Assembly: GCA_027625915.1 (NCBI GenBank) | Contig: JANTQA010000016.1 | Coordinates: 4,035,001 to 4,099,000 of the forward strand | DNA from: Anaeramoeba flamelloides | Taxonomy: Eukaryota > Metamonada > Anaeramoebidae | DNA: 64,000 nucleotides | Direction: 5' to 3' | Shown: one piece after another, positions 17,105 through 30,783 of the stretch | How positions within the stretch are numbered: the first letter of the stretch is position 1 | Layout of the letters: every line of letters starts with the position of its first letter | Notes under the pieces: generated by a model | Databases searched by the model: none | The model's input: the letters and a program-made list of their open reading frames with translations, nothing else | What the model was told of the DNA's origin: nothing | Translations under genes and position numbers: made by a program

Positions 17105-20094
17105 TTAAAGGTCGGAATTGTGTTTTGGTTTTTTGAAAGAATAGAGAAAAAAATTAAAGTTTAGGTCAGAATTGTTAGAAGAAATCAAAAAAATGAAAGA
17201 TTCAGGTTTTGAACTATTTTATAAAACTACAAAATTCTTTTGTATAACAATAAAGAATTCTCATCCAGTAGGTGAGAACAACTATAATTCCTGAATTTTT
17301 TTGTCTATATAATAGAGTTTAGAATTTCTTTTTTTAAGGAAGTAAGTGCATTTTATCATTTTGAAAATTTTTAATTGTATTAACATTACTGAAAAATATT
17401 TTTTGAGTGCCACCAGATACTTTGAAACTTTGAAACCAAAACACCATCCACTAGTCTATTGGTGAATGGAGTCAAAGTAATTCGGAGTTGAATCTTAATT
17501 TTTTCAATTTTTTGAACATTTTTTTTTTGATTCAATTTTTGGTTTTATTAAATAAAGTTTTGGATCTAGAAATGTGTTTATATGAAATGAACGAAATTAA
17601 CCAAACAGTAAACCAACAAAATATACCATAAAGTGTGTGCATTTGAAACAAATATTTTCTTTTAGAATACTAAACACACAAGATCACCATTCCAAATAAA
17701 TTTGTTGAAATCAAGAATGAAAGAAAAAAAAATTGATAAAAGCCTATTTTGGAACATTGGTTTTCTTTATCTTCTTATTTTTTATGAATACAAACTATTT
17801 TTTTCCTTGAATTTCTTGCCCCCATTACTATTTATTATTATTTTAAAAAACATTTTGTGACAAATTTGCTTTCAAAATTCTTTTTTAAAATATTTTTATC
17901 AAACAAATCCAAAATAAGGAATACTATTTCAAAAATTAAAATAAAGGGGTTGAATTCTCTCGGAATCAAAAAACAGTTACAAATGATTCAAATCAAAATA
18001 AAATGAAAAATTCAATAACAAATTTTTATCAGATTCAGAATTTTTTTGAGTTCTCATTTTAATAGAAAATAAATAATTATAAAATCAAACGAATTTGTTC
18101 AATAAACCCCCATTCTCAAGAAGAATTAAAAAAATCTCAGATTTTCTAAACTAAAACTAGAATTAGATGACATAAATGAAAATCGGATTTTTAAATTCAT
18201 TTTAAAAATTCTTTCGAAATAAACAGTAAATTGTTTATCAAAAATTTTACAAATAAAATTATTTTCATAAAGAATTAAAAATAAAAACAAATAAAGAATA
18301 AGTAATTATATCAAATCTTATACATAAGATCAAAAAATAAATGATTTTTATTTATTTTTTTTTGTGATCAATTTTTTCATTTTTTTGATTTCTGTTTTTT
18401 TGGTTGATATGAAAATATCTTATACTAGGATATATTCCACTCTAGTATTTATGAAAATACCAAGGTATTTGAATAAAGAAATGATTTGAATAATTCAGTT
18501 TCACATAAATGGTGGCACTCAAAAAATGAAAAAGGTACTTATCCTCTAAAAGAATTTTTTACAATTTATTGCCAAAATTTGCTAATTAATACCTTTAATC
18601 AAGTAAGAAAAATCAATACAAATTTTGATTTTTATAGAATGAAAACATTTTTAGATAATAAACCAAGATCCCCTGGCCTTGGAGTTCTCTTTTGTTGGTG
18701 TTTATTGGAAAAAAGAAAAAAATTAAAAAGGGAGGAGACATAATAATATAAGTTATCCAAAAACAAATGAAAAAATAATAAATATAAAGATCTTTTATTA
18801 GACTAAATAGCAATAAAACTCTTTAAATATACCAAACCATTTACACCCATTTCTTATTTCTTGATTCTTGATAATACAATCAAAATATTGTCAGTAAGAT
18901 ATTGCTTTAATGCAAAAATATGAAAAGTTACTAATCTTGATTAAGTTTTTCATTTTTAATCGTGTTAAATTGCTGATTATTTTTTTCTTTTTGATTGAAA
19001 AAAATTTTCCAAGAGGTTTAATCTCAGCCAAACTTTTAATAAAGAAGGGAAAACTTTATAAAGATATTTTATTCTTTAAAAAATCGTTTGTACCCTTTTA
19101 TATTTTCAGTTTCTTATTGAAATTTGTTAATAAATTGTTTTCTGAAAAAATTTGAATTTTTTTTTTTTTTGGATTATTCATAACCCCTTTCGTTATAGTT
19201 GTTAGTTAACCCAAAATTCAACAATATATACACTTAAAACGACAAAATATTGGTATATAAACATAAAATTTTATAATACCAAGTTTCTCTGTTTGCTGAA
19301 AAACAGTTTTGTAGTTAAAAATGTTTTTATATCTTTTTTTTTATTTGATGCCTTTTTTCTTAGATGGTTAAAAAAATTTTTTTCTTTTCTTGTTTTATTT
19401 AAACTATGTCTCTGCCAAGGGGGCCAATTGTTTATTTTTTTCAAATAATCCATTATTTTTTATCAATAAACTTTTAAGGAACAAATAAAAAATTAAGAAA
19501 AGGAAAAATCACCAAAGTATAGTTGATATCCTTCTGAAATTAAACTAATTAATCAATAAATTTTCTTAAAAATTGTAAAACTCAAATTCTTTGTCCAACC
19601 ATTGAGTAAAACTAGAATGTTCGTTTTGATCTCAAATGATAGTTGATATAATTTTTAAAATCTAACTAAAAAATAAATAAATTTTTTCAAAAATTTCAAA
19701 ACCCAAAATTCTTAAGCTAACTATTGAGAAAAACAACAATGTTCGTTTTGATCTTTAATTGAAGATCCAGATAAAATCCAAGAAGAAATAAATATTGATT
19801 TCTCAACAATCATTTTTACTTTCTCAGTAAGAATAGAATAACATGTTTTTACCAAGTAACTATCGATCTTGCAATAAAATATATAAAATTTGTAAATGAA
19901 TTAGGTTATCAAAAAAAAAAAAATAAAATAAAAATACAAGTTGAAAAAAATAATTTAAACTAAAGAAAAAAAAACAGAAAAATATAAAATATAAATGGTT
20001 TTAAAATAATGAATTATTAAGTATAAATTTATCTCTCAATTAATATGTTTATTTTCATAAACAAATAATCGTTTTATTAAAATAAAAATTATTT
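17105..20094. other. Intergenic; possible orphan exon at 18488-18602 (+)
   Basis: 5' flank of the ArfGAP gene and 3' flank of the TLK gene. The only coding-like stretch is plus-strand, opening near 18488-18500 (TTCAG precedes it) with HKWWHSKNEKG...TFNQ and ending at GTAAGA (18603). No partner exon was found, so it may be chance or a relic. A 121-bp tandem duplication follows at 19.5 kb. Otherwise nothing recognised. Confidence 0.35.
19521..19762. repeat. 121-bp tandem duplication, two diverged copies
   Basis: Both copies begin AGTTGATAT (19521 and 19642) and end GTTCGTTTTGATC (19620 and 19741); period 121 bp. Internal parts have diverged, mainly in A/T runs. Confidence 0.75.
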
Positions 20095-23000
20095 CTAATT
20101 TTTTTTTAAATGTGGATTTAAATAGGGGTGTTGAGAAATTGTTAAGACATCTGGTCTTTTCTCTTGGTCATAAGTCAAGCATAATTTAATAAATTGCTTT
20201 GTATCGTTTGAAATGTTTGGCTTTTTTGGGAAATTTATATTTTTTCCCTGATTTATTATGACGTTTTGATTCCACAGGTCCACTGGGCTCATTTTTTCGC
20301 CGAATGGTCTGTAGCCATATAGCATTTGGAAAAACATGATCCCCACTGACCATACATCGACCTTGGATGAGATCATTGGCACATTTTTCCGTTCAAAGCA
20401 TTCTGGTGGCAAGTACCAATGTGTACCCGATCCCTGCGAGGTTAGCTCGATTTTCGGATCTTCTTCAAGGGTGATTTTGGATAGCCCAAAGTCTGTAATT
20501 TTGATACCGTCGTCATCAAATAAAATGTTTCCGGGCTTTAGATCGTAGTGTATTATTTTTCTTCTTTGTGAGTTCAAATATTCCAACCCTTCAAAGATCT
20601 GGGTAATTATTGAGCGGGCCTGTCGCTCCACGAGTGTTCTCTTGGTTTTTAATAGGGTGTCCAAATCCCCCCTGGGGCAATATTCCATGATTGTGCAGAA
20701 GGATTGTTCGTCAACTTCAAACACATCAAACAGTCGTACAATTCTTTTATGGTTTAGGGATTTTTGGATTTCGTATTCCCTGAGAGAGTGTTTGAGATAA
20801 TTTCTACTTTGCTCAGAATTCCAATTTAAATTTAGCTGGTGGAATTTACAGGCTACTAATCTAAATTCTTGCAGGTCATATGTTTTGAAGACTTCAGAAA
20901 AGCCACCTTTGCCCAGCAATGACAAAACCAAATAGCGATCATTTTTCAATAGGGGGTTTCCTCGAAACCTTGAATTTTCTTCGTTTTCAAGCCTTCTGAT
21001 TTGTTTCATCTGTAAATGCTTTTGGATTTTTAAATTCGATCGTTCTTTTTCCAATTCCACTTTTTCCTTCCTAATTGTTGCTAATCTTAATTTATATACT
21101 TCTTCTTGTTGGTGGTATCTTGCTAGTTGCTTTAAATATTCTGGGTTTTGTTGTTCCAGGCTTTCCCTTGATGAGTCGGAAATTGGCACGGGCTTATTCT
21201 TATGCAAAATTTTTCTTAATTCCTTAATTTTTTCCTCCTCTTGCACGCATCTGGAAATCTTATCATGGGTTTTTTGAAAATCTTCACCATGGATATATTC
21301 CGTTTCATAGGTCAGCCCTTTTCTTTTCATTTTAAATGTCCCCAATCTTAAATTGTCCTTTCTAACTTGTTCTCTGAGTTTCTTTTTTTCGTGTTGTGAA
21401 TCGAGGATCATCAGCCGATAAATTTCCTCTCGTGCCCTTGATGTAATTTCTCTTTCTTTTAATAAATGATCTTTGTATTCACTTTCCAATTCTTCCAATT
21501 TCTGTGCTACATCTTTACTTTCTTGCACTTCGTTTTCAAGTCTTTCACATTTATCTTTGTACATGAAATATTTCATTTTATATTTTTCTAATTTTTTTTT
21601 TAATTCTTTTTTACTTTCTTTCTCTTTCTTTTTATCTTTCTTTTTATTTTTTTTTTTGATAGGATCACTTGTTTTTTTATTATTTGTTTTCTCATCTACT
21701 GTTGGCGTGTTAGTGTTTACAGTGGTATTGCCTGTGTTATTATTGCTGTTGTTGCTTGTGATTTCCTTATTTTTTCCATTTTCTCCTTGGTTTTCATTTT
21801 CTTTTTCTTTTTCTATTTCTATTTCTGTTTCTGTTTCTGTTTCTTTATGATCATTGTTTTTGAAGTTAACGGTGTTTAAATTTTGGTTGCTTGTGCTTTG
21901 GGCTGGATAAATGTTTTTTGGATTTGTTGTTAATATTTTTGTTTTTCTAACTTTTTTTTTAGGTTGGGTGATTTTCTTGTCTGAATTTGTGATAATTGGA
22001 TCAAGCATTTGTAATTGTTCTTTATTTTGGGGCTGTGTTTGTTGTGTTGTAGTTGGTGCTGTGTGGTTAGCTTTTAAATTTTGATCTTTCTGAAAATTCA
22101 AACCAATTTCTTCTGTTTGGTTTGAATTGTTTTCAAGATTCATATTTTGAAAATTGTATTTTGTTTGTTTCTTTTTTTTATTTTTTTTCTTCTTTTTTTT
22201 TTTCTTTCTCTTTTTCCTTCGAACCCTCTTTCTTGAATTAGAACTTTGTGATCCTATACTATTTTTAGTTAAACTTTGGGAATTAGTTGATGATTCTTGT
22301 ATAGTTTTCTTGTTTATTCCAATGTTTTGTTTTGCTTGCAGTTGTAGTTGCTGTTGCTGTTGCAGTTGCAGTTTTTTGTTTTGATTTGGCTTGTTTAATT
22401 TGTTAAAAGTATGATTGTTAGGTTCAAACTCTGAAGATTGACTTACTTTAAGAGATCCATTACAGCCATTTGTTAAAATGGTTTCATGAGAGTCACCATG
22501 AAACGCCCCATTTTCTTGATCAGTCTTGATCGATTTTGGGAATAAAAAAGAAGTTGAAGAAGAAGAAGCTTGGGATTGGTTGCTATAGCTACTAAAATTA
22601 TTATTTTTATTTTGAGACAATAATTTCTTCAGTTTCCTTGAAAATCTCGAACTTATTTGTGATGAAGTTCGATCTAAATGGCTCCATTCGATAATTTTCG
22701 ACCAATTTTTTCCAAATTTATTATATCCCTATTTATTAAAATTAAAAAAAGATAAGAAAATAAAAATGAATTAAGCTTTCAAGATTTTTTTTATTATCAA
22801 CACTAATATTATTTGAGAGTAAGTTGTATTCCAAAAAAATCCTTTTTTTCCTTTTGCAAAAAGGGAATGATCAATTCCAAAAATTGGTCTGGATTGATCA
22901 AGTTGAGAGAAAAATATTAAGAAAATAATTCAGAAATTTTCAATTGTTTTTATGGTGAAAACATTTTGAGTTCTTCTTTTTGTGAAAATCTATTTGATTG

Positions 23001-23829
23001 TTTCCAAGGTGTTAGTATTGAAGTAAAGTGGATTTTTGAATATACTGATAAATTCCAAATAATTTGAAAACAATTCTTTCGTCCTCATTTATTACACCCC
23101 CATTGTAAAATTTAAATATTAATTTGTTTAATTATTTCAGAAAGTAGTTCACTTGAAAACCTAAATAGATTGTGTGGGCTGTAGATATTGAAAAAATCAT
23201 GAGAAAAAAAGAGTGTTGATTTAATTTTCATCTACCCAGATCAAAGTTCAAAAAAAAACTGATCGAGTTTTGGATAATAAGTTGGAAGAAAATTAGAGTG
23301 GTATTTTTGTTATTATCTTTTAGATCATGATAGTTGGTAACTCAGTTTTAAATTTTGATCTTTGTTTATTGTTATTGTTATCAGGTGTCTTTAAATCACT
23401 GATCTTTGTTGAAGGAAAAGTTCAATTTTATTTTTTTAAAGGAAGAAAATTGTTTTTCATCAAAGATTTTTAAGTAAATGAATCAAAAAAGAAAAAACAA
23501 AAATGTAAATTTCACAAGGAGAATAAACTTTTGTGAAAAGTAAATAATGGGATTTTGTTTTCATTTGGTTTGTATTGTTTTTGGGTGAAATTAAAAAGAA
23601 ATTTTTTTTTTATTTTTTTTTTTTTTGAACAAGTATACGTTACATTTAAGATTAACTGATCTTCTTGAGGTGTAAATCGCTTGATTTTTCTTTTTTCATT
23701 TATTTGATCCGAATTGAAAAAGAATGAACTTTTAAAAGGTGAATTAAAGCTTGAATATTGATTCTGAAATGAAAATCTTTTAAAAGGGCTTTTGTTCTCG
23801 TTGATTGGAAAAGACGATTTATAATTCAT
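20095..23829 (-). CDS. TLK: Tousled-like kinase with an N-terminal Myb/SANT repeat
   Basis: Two exons: 23829-23644 and 22728-20095, donor GTAACG, acceptor ATAG, phase 0, 939 residues. TLKs are nuclear Ser/Thr kinases that phosphorylate the histone chaperone Asf1 in chromatin assembly. Kinase domain about 650-935: LLGKGGFSEVFK, Lys in VACKFHQLN (about 685), SFCTIMEYC, HYDLKPGN (Asp about 789), DFGLSK (809), GSGTHWYLPPECF, KVDVWSVGI, all TLK-specific. A coiled coil and REYEIQK precede it as in TLK1/2. The N-terminus carries a Myb repeat split by the intron: FTPQEDQLILN | GYNKFGKNWSKI, then RTSSQISSRF (about 51-95). There is no stop or plausible start between Myb and kinase: the second exon is open from its acceptor. 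Between them lie Gln-, Lys- and Glu-rich linkers. Start ATG at 23829. Confidence 0.85.
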
Positions 23830-25280
23830 TCTCCAATTATTTTACAAACAAAATAAATAATAAAAAATGAATTTGAAATCCAAGAATTTTTTGGATACAA
23901 ATCTTGTTAGTTTTTGATAATTTTTTCTATTTAGGTTTTGTTTCATTTTCAGTAGAGATTTTATTAAAATAAATTTGATTATTTTTTGAGTAATTTTGTG
24001 GATTTTTGAAATAAAGTAAAGAGGTTGTAAGGAAGAAAATAACGATTTAACTCTGAATAAATGAATATTTTGCCAAAAATTTAGCGTTTTTTGGAAATAA
24101 ATGCATTGCATTTTTAAAAAAGTGTAATTATAAAAAGATGAACAAATTTTATTGATCTTGAAAAACAAGAGAAGAGTAAAAATAACCAAAAAATATTTTT
24201 TTTTTAATTTATAAAATAAGTGTTATATTTACCTTTGATCTTTTATTCGATAATTGTTTCAATTTTTCGGTATCAATAAGGCAACAATGGGTATTTTTAA
24301 CACAATAAACCATTTTCCAGTCAAAGGAGCCCAGTTATATGATGTAAATTACACGTTTTTAAAGGTTAGAATTGATATTCGAAGAAAAATTTATTTTGAA
24401 ACTTTTCAAAATTGAAATCATTTTTTCACATTTTTGCTTTTTTTTTTTTGAAATTTTTAAATTTAAAATTAATTTACAAATTATTTTTTATTGCCAGATC
24501 TAGAACCAGTGAGTAAAAGTATGTTATGCTAATAATTACTGAAACAGTAAAAATGACTCTACAGAAATTATATTGGTTTCTATAAAATTTTTCTGAATAT
24601 TTTCAAAAGAACATCAAAAAGAATATTTTTGATTTTTTTTAATATACCACCTAAGAATTTGAGTTTTTTGTATTCTTAAGAAAATCTTTTTATTTATTAG
24701 TTTAAGTTCATTCTCTTACCAACCATTTTTAATCCAGATTATTCTACCTATTTCTGATTTCTTTCTCAAAGTCCAGTTTATAAAGAATAATGATTATTTG
24801 AAAATAATTTTGTGCCACTCAGACTGAAACAAAGTAAAATATTTAACAATTTTTAACGTAAAAACTCTAGTTGTTTTAAAAAAACTACAAGAAAAAATTA
24901 TTATCTTGTAACAATGATCAAAGAAATTATCAAAAGAAATCAAATGTAATCTTATAAAAACATTCTTATCGGTTCATACATCATTAAAAAAAAAATATTT
25001 TTCAGTAGTTACTCAAGGCATTACAACAAAAATTTTATCCAAGAAAAAACTTTTGACAACAAAAAATATTGTACCAAAACAAAAAAAAACAAAAAACAAA
25101 AAAAGAAAAAAAAATAAAAAGATAAATTTTCTATAATTCTTGATATATTTTATTTTTATTCTATCATATTTAAAATTCAAGAAAATTAATTTCTAAATTT
25201 TTATAACAAACACACATACGTTGATACTATTTATATCTGTACCGATATTTTGTTTAATAAAGACAATTGCAGATTTAATT
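23830..25280. other. Intergenic; weak candidate exon 24313-24233 (-)
   Basis: 5' flank of TLK and 3' flank of TEX10. A 27-codon minus-strand open stretch at 24313-24233 (MVYCVKNTHCCL...KRSK) ends at a GTAAAT donor. It could be an alternative first exon of TLK joined in phase 0 to an internal TTTCAG acceptor in the first coding exon, but this would remove the proposed ATG exon start. I see nothing else. Confidence 0.3.
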
Positions 25281-27578
25281 TCAATAGATATATTCTAAGA
25301 GAATTTCAGAAAAATAATTTTGTAATTGTATTTCCTTATTTTGGTTTAAATTTAAGCACAATTCAATCAACCTTTTGGTACCATTTTTTGAATGTCTAAA
25401 ATTTTGTTCTAAGAAGGGAGCACTTATTTGTATTAAATTATTTTTATATTTAAAATCAACCAAGCAATTTTGAATCAGCATAAAAATGTCATAATTACCG
25501 TTTGTCCTTAACAGCACAGAAAAAAGAAAACTTAAAAATAAAGGCAATTCAATTTTCTGTTCAACAAAAGTATAATTAATGATTTCAACAATATAGGAAA
25601 TTAGTTCGATCTTGTTTTTTTCAAACAAGGAAGGCAAGCATTGCAAAATTGAAGACAATAGCTTTTCAGAAATATTTGGAAACAAAGTGATTAAAGAGAT
25701 GGCGTTTCTCTGAGTAATCTGAGGAAGATCTTTAAAGGGGCCAAAGACTTTATGCGTTTTGTTATTTTTTTCAATCTGCACAAAAAAGAAGGTGACGAAG
25801 GATGGCTGGATTTTTTTGATTAAATCATTTCCAATTTTATTATTGTTACCCAGAGTGTGCAAGGAATCGATTATAATTTGAGACATTTTTTCATTATGCG
25901 CCCCCAGTTGCCATAACAGTTTTGGCAATTTTTGAATCCAATTGCCAACTTTTTCTATTTGGTAAAACTGTGTGTTATCCATCAATTGCTTACAAATGAA
26001 TTCAATTGCAACACCCAGGCATTTTGATTGTAAATTTATTTTTTCTATTAAAGTTAAATAAGATGATAGCAGATCATCTATTGGCAAAATTAATTTCATA
26101 TCTTTCATTTGGTGATAAGAAATAAAAAAATTATTTAATATTAAAATGATTTGATTTAAAAAGTGCAACTCAACAGTCGGTATGTGCTTCATAGTATCTA
26201 TCAAATATTGGTTTAATTTCAAGAAATGAGATTGGAAGATCTCTTTAATGGTTTCTGAATTCAATAGTTTATATTTTAAGAGGATTTTTGAAACAATTTG
26301 AATTATGGTTAAATTAATTTTCAAGATATTGTCATTGATGCTATTTGATCTTGAAGTTGTTTTTAATGGGAATTTTTTTAATATATGTTGGATATATTTT
26401 TTGAGAAACATATTTTTCCAGAAGATTTGATTATCAAAATAATCAATTTTTGATAAAATTTCAACAATACCAGCCATGCATTTTGTTGTTTCCTGCCTGG
26501 TAATCATGCTATTATTGAGAGACGAACCCTCAACCCAAGTATCAAATAAGATTTCAATTAATTCTTGGATTTTAAATTCAGATTCCTTTAGAGTGTTTGT
26601 TTGGGTGTTGTAAAATTGGATGTATTTTCTGTTTTCCCATTTTTTTATTAAACAGATTTGTGCACCATCGGATTTTGACCATTTCGTTTCTTTATCTATT
26701 TTTTGTTTGGTATTGTCTTTGTTGTTCTGTTTCTTATTGTCATTGTTATTTGAACTATTCCTTGTTTGTTCTTTATTAGTCTTATTTATTAAATCCGAAT
26801 TGTTATTATTATTGTTGTTGCTATTATTATTGTTATTCTTGTTGTTGTTGTTATTGCTATTATTATTCATATTATTTTCATCGTTATTGTTTGATAATAC
26901 ATTCACAAATCTCACCAAATTATTTACAATTTCAAATCTTGGCCTAATACTCATTTTAGTTGTATTGTTTGAAGGTAAACGTATGAGCCTTATCAAGTTT
27001 TGAACAAACCTGGGTATCCACGCCTTTGAAATATCTGAGTAACTCTGAAAGAGGATCTCTAAAAATTGTAAACCAACCTCACGGACTTCACGATCTAAAC
27101 TTGTCAAGGCCGTAGAAATGTACGCACAAATGATCCCAATAAAGGGTGTTATTTGTTCCTTCCCTTGATAATTGCTGCAGAGTGTTTGGAAAAACAAAAG
27201 CAGCGCTTGCCTAACTTTGTTGTGATCATCTTGAATTAAGCTGAGCGCAGTTGGGATTATCGACGACAACGATCTTAGTATCGTGGAGCGATGGTTGATG
27301 TGCAGTTCTCTGAGCCCAATTAAGCTGTCCCTTCTTACATTTGCATTGTGGTGCTTACATTGCGAAAGCAAAGTGCTTAAGGTCTGTTTTCGAAAGGTTG
27401 TAACTTGTTTTTGATCCTTTTTTTGTAAAGTTAAAGGATTGTTAACAAAGATTTGTGCAGTCTGGAATTTGGTTTGTGTTTCGTTTGTTCTTCTCTTTTT
27501 TTTTCCCAGCTTTTTTTTTTTGATTCGAAAATCTTTTGTTGTTTTTAATTTTTTTTGTCTTCGCTTACGTGATTTCAT
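25281..27578 (-). CDS. TEX10/IPI1: Ipi1/TEX10-like Rix1-complex protein
   Basis: Uninterrupted 765-residue frame. The family acts in the nucleolus/nucleoplasm in the Rix1-Ipi1-Ipi3 (PELP1-TEX10-WDR18) complex, which promotes ITS2 processing and 60S pre-ribosome maturation. The N-terminus is strongly basic (nuclear/nucleolar targeting, residues 1-35). Residues about 65-200 form the conserved Ipi1 HEAT-like block: LSTLLSQCKHHNANVRRDSL, GLRELHI, SLIQDDHNKVRQALL, SLDREVREVGLQFLEIL. An Asn-rich insert of about 60 residues (about 228-290) separates this from an alpha-helical, HEAT-like C-terminal half. Length lies between yeast Ipi1 (334) and human TEX10 (929), closer to TEX10. Start is the ATG at 27578; no in-frame upstream extension with coding character was seen. 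Confidence 0.8.
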   Translation of the reverse strand: MKSRKRRQKKLKTTKDFRIKKKKLGKKKRRTNETQTKFQTAQIFVNNPLTLQKKDQKQVTTFRKQTLSTLLSQCKHHNANVRRDSLIGLRELHINHRSTILRSLSSIIPTALSLIQDDHNKVRQALLLFFQTLCSNYQGKEQITPFIGIICAYISTALTSLDREVREVGLQFLEILFQSYSDISKAWIPRFVQNLIRLIRLPSNNTTKMSIRPRFEIVNNLVRFVNVLSNNNDENNMNNNSNNNNNKNNNNNSNNNNNNNSDLINKTNKEQTRNSSNNNDNKKQNNKDNTKQKIDKETKWSKSDGAQICLIKKWENRKYIQFYNTQTNTLKESEFKIQELIEILFDTWVEGSSLNNSMITRQETTKCMAGIVEILSKIDYFDNQIFWKNMFLKKYIQHILKKFPLKTTSRSNSINDNILKINLTIIQIVSKILLKYKLLNSETIKEIFQSHFLKLNQYLIDTMKHIPTVELHFLNQIILILNNFFISYHQMKDMKLILPIDDLLSSYLTLIEKINLQSKCLGVAIEFICKQLMDNTQFYQIEKVGNWIQKLPKLLWQLGAHNEKMSQIIIDSLHTLGNNNKIGNDLIKKIQPSFVTFFFVQIEKNNKTHKVFGPFKDLPQITQRNAISLITLFPNISEKLLSSILQCLPSLFEKNKIELISYIVEIINYTFVEQKIELPLFLSFLFSVLLRTNGNYDIFMLIQNCLVDFKYKNNLIQISAPFLEQNFRHSKNGTKRLIELCLNLNQNKEIQLQNYFSEILLEYIY

Positions 27579-30550
27579 ATTTTGATTTTGTTTTGATTTT
27601 ACTTTATTTTTTTATTCGTTTTCTTTGAGTGGTTGTGTGTTTTAAAAGAAAGTGGTTGTTTATCAAAGCAAGGAGAAAACAAAAAATGAGAAATGTATTT
27701 TTTTTTCCGTTTTTCTTTATCTTTACTTGATTTTTTTGATTTTTACTCACTAATAACTCACAGATTTTTTTGCTGATCAGTTCAGTTAGTGTGTTCTTGG
27801 TTTTACTAGATTGAGAATATTTAAGGGAGTAACAACCATAAAATGAAAATTTTCACTTTTGAACATTTTCCAAGGGTGAATATAACATTTTTTACTTTGG
27901 AATGTGTCACATTGCTTTTTAATATTCAAAGTGCTTTTGGTAATACAATTTATTTGTTTTTTTAATATGTAAAATTAGATGCAACAATAGAATGTTAAGT
28001 TGATTTTTTTTCTACGCTGGGGAATGTTAAATTATTTACCAGTTGTTCTTATCTCAACTTTCTATTGTTGTCTTTAATTTAATGTAGGAAGGTTAATTTA
28101 ATTAAATTGTTTATTAAACATTAGACATATTAAATACTCAAAATTAAACAAAACCACAACTCAATGAACATGCAGTTTTCTGATCCAATTTTAAATTAAA
28201 AAAAAAAGTTAAAGTGTTGACTTCTGATATAAGACTCTAATTCTAATTGAACTTACTGTAAAAATTTAAAGGAACAATATTTACTTTGATCAATAAACAA
28301 AGAAAATCAAAAGAATATACAGATCTATCATTTTTTTGTTGTACCTTTTTTGTGAAATATTTTGAATTTAACCCAACTGCTGTTTTAAATAATATGATTC
28401 TGTCGAGAGATTGTTTTAAATGAATGAAAGTTATAATATAAATTCCATTAATGACGTCTATTATCATTGATCTTTATATTGTTATTAAAATCTAATATGA
28501 TAAAACACTTAATTTTCAACATTTATAATTTTTTTTTGATACGTATTATCGATGTAAATTCCCTAAAAACCCACCAACCAAGTATAAAACCAAATAAAAA
28601 TTATCCTTTGATCCGATTACTCTTTTAATTTCTTTCTTTTGATTTATTTTTTTGAATTTATTTTTTTTTTTTTGAAGAACCTGGTAAGATAAAATTATAA
28701 TTTTTCTAATTCTCGAAAATAACTTAAAATTACTTGAAAAGTTATAAAAAAAATATTTAGTATTTGATTTTTAATACTCAAATGAAGATAAATATCATTA
28801 TTTATTATTTAAATCTCATCTAATACAAAATTTTAAATTCCAAATATTTAGATATTTGATAGAAATCAATTAAGAATTGAAATAAAATGATCAATTAATC
28901 TTATACAGATACAAAACCATAAATATAATAAATTAATTAGTTTTTTAAAATTTAAAGAATAATGAACTTTAAAGATTGTAAAAATAATAAAAAAAGATAT
29001 TTTTTGAATTTTTAATTTAGATACGCATTATTACATTGCTAAGTTTAATTCCAGTACACATTTAAAAAAGTTTTAACCCAATCCAATAAGAGTTATACAT
29101 TAACAAAAAACAGTTTTTTTTATTTATGTAGATACAAAAGAATAATCTAAATAATATATATGAAACCATTGCCAGATAACACGAGAAAGATATTTATTTA
29201 TTTTTATTACTGGTTAATAAGTTACTAAAAAATCTTTAAGCACAAAAAAACAAAATATTTAATTAATTTACAAACAATTTGTTTAAATAATATTATTAAA
29301 CTAATTACCAAATGCAATGAATTACTTTTTAAAAGACAGTTCACACTTAAATAATAATTTATATAAGTAATACCGATGATAACTGAAATTCTCCATTGGA
29401 AAGTAGAACTTTGAAAAAAATGTCTATTATTATTATTTTTTTTTTTTTTTGAGATCTCAAGAATAGTTTGATTTGGAGAATATTTGTTGATTTAATTTTA
29501 TTCAAATAATTAATAAAAATATTATAAAAAGAAAATATTGAAATACAAAGTAAATGTAGTTAGTTTTGGATCATTAAAAAATAATACTAGAAAAAATTAA
29601 ATAATTATTTTTAATATTTTCTCAAAATTTTTAATTGTAGCTATTAGTAAAATAATAATTTTAGTGAATCTAGAACTTATGTACACCAATATAATTTCAA
29701 TAAACCATCGTACATTCCAATTTTAGCGGTTTTTATGATGTTACTACACCCACCGAATTTTAGCTGTATATTTAAAAATCGATTACATATTAAAATCTAC
29801 TTCTTTGAAAATTCTAATTGAAAAGAAAAAAATCGGAACATGAAGTGAAATTTTTTAGACATTTAATTAAGCAAATACAAGTTTATATACTTGTCTTCAC
29901 TAGGCTGCACTATTTTAAAAATTTCCTCATTTTTTGTTCTCTCTGCATTTTAATACAAGTTTGCGAGTTAACATAAACCATTTTAAAGAAATTTGAATTA
30001 AAGAAAAGTCAAAAAATAACATATTTTTAGATTTTTTGAATTTATTTATAACGTCCAAAAAAAAAATTATTGATGTAAAAACCTTGTAAAATTCTTGAAC
30101 AAAACAAAGTAAAAATTAAATCATTTTATTTTTATGCTCTTGTTACCCATGACCTCTTCTTATCCACTTTAGAAAACCCCACTTCACTACAGTTCAAACC
30201 AAAAATGAAAAATTCACTTATTTTTATTCAAAAGAATCAACCAAACAACGATTGTTTAATAATAAGAAAAATAATAAACTTTGGATTAGAGTTGTTATTC
30301 ATTAAAGAAATACCTGGATAAAATCATATTTTTTCAAAAAAAATATAATATTAAAAAAAATTTTTTTGGGCACCTTTCCTTGGAATGTTTCTACGAAATT
30401 TCTTGATTTCTTTGGAAAATTAAAATTGTTGACAATAAGATTTTTTAATTGTAAATGTATAAATTTTTAAAAAAATTACAAATCCTCAATTTTCTGTATG
30501 TTAATGTGGAGTCTCAAAGGATTTCATTTAATTAATTTTTTTAAAAAATA

Positions 30551-30582
<32 letters not shown>

Positions 30583-30783
30583 ACAACGCAAAAATCAAAA
30601 AACAAAAATAAAATTGTGGATAAAGAAATAAATTAAAAAGTTAAATATATTGTGTTCTTTATTAAAAATAATAATAATAATTATAAAAAAAATAAAAATA
30701 AAAAAAAATAATAAAAGAAAGTTATAATTAAAAGAAAGAAAGAAAAAAATTGAAAAATTAAAGAATTTCAATACCATTTATTA
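27579..30783. other. Intergenic, AT-rich, no gene recognised
   Basis: About 3.2 kb between the TEX10 start and the deubiquitinase stop. The longest open frames (for example 28243-28467, minus) show no family resemblance and have the base composition of the surroundings. I see only homopolymers and short AT-rich stretches. Confidence 0.5.

Noticed and set aside
28243-28467. 74-codon minus-strand frame
   Set aside because: No homology, splice context or composition different from surrounding spacer.
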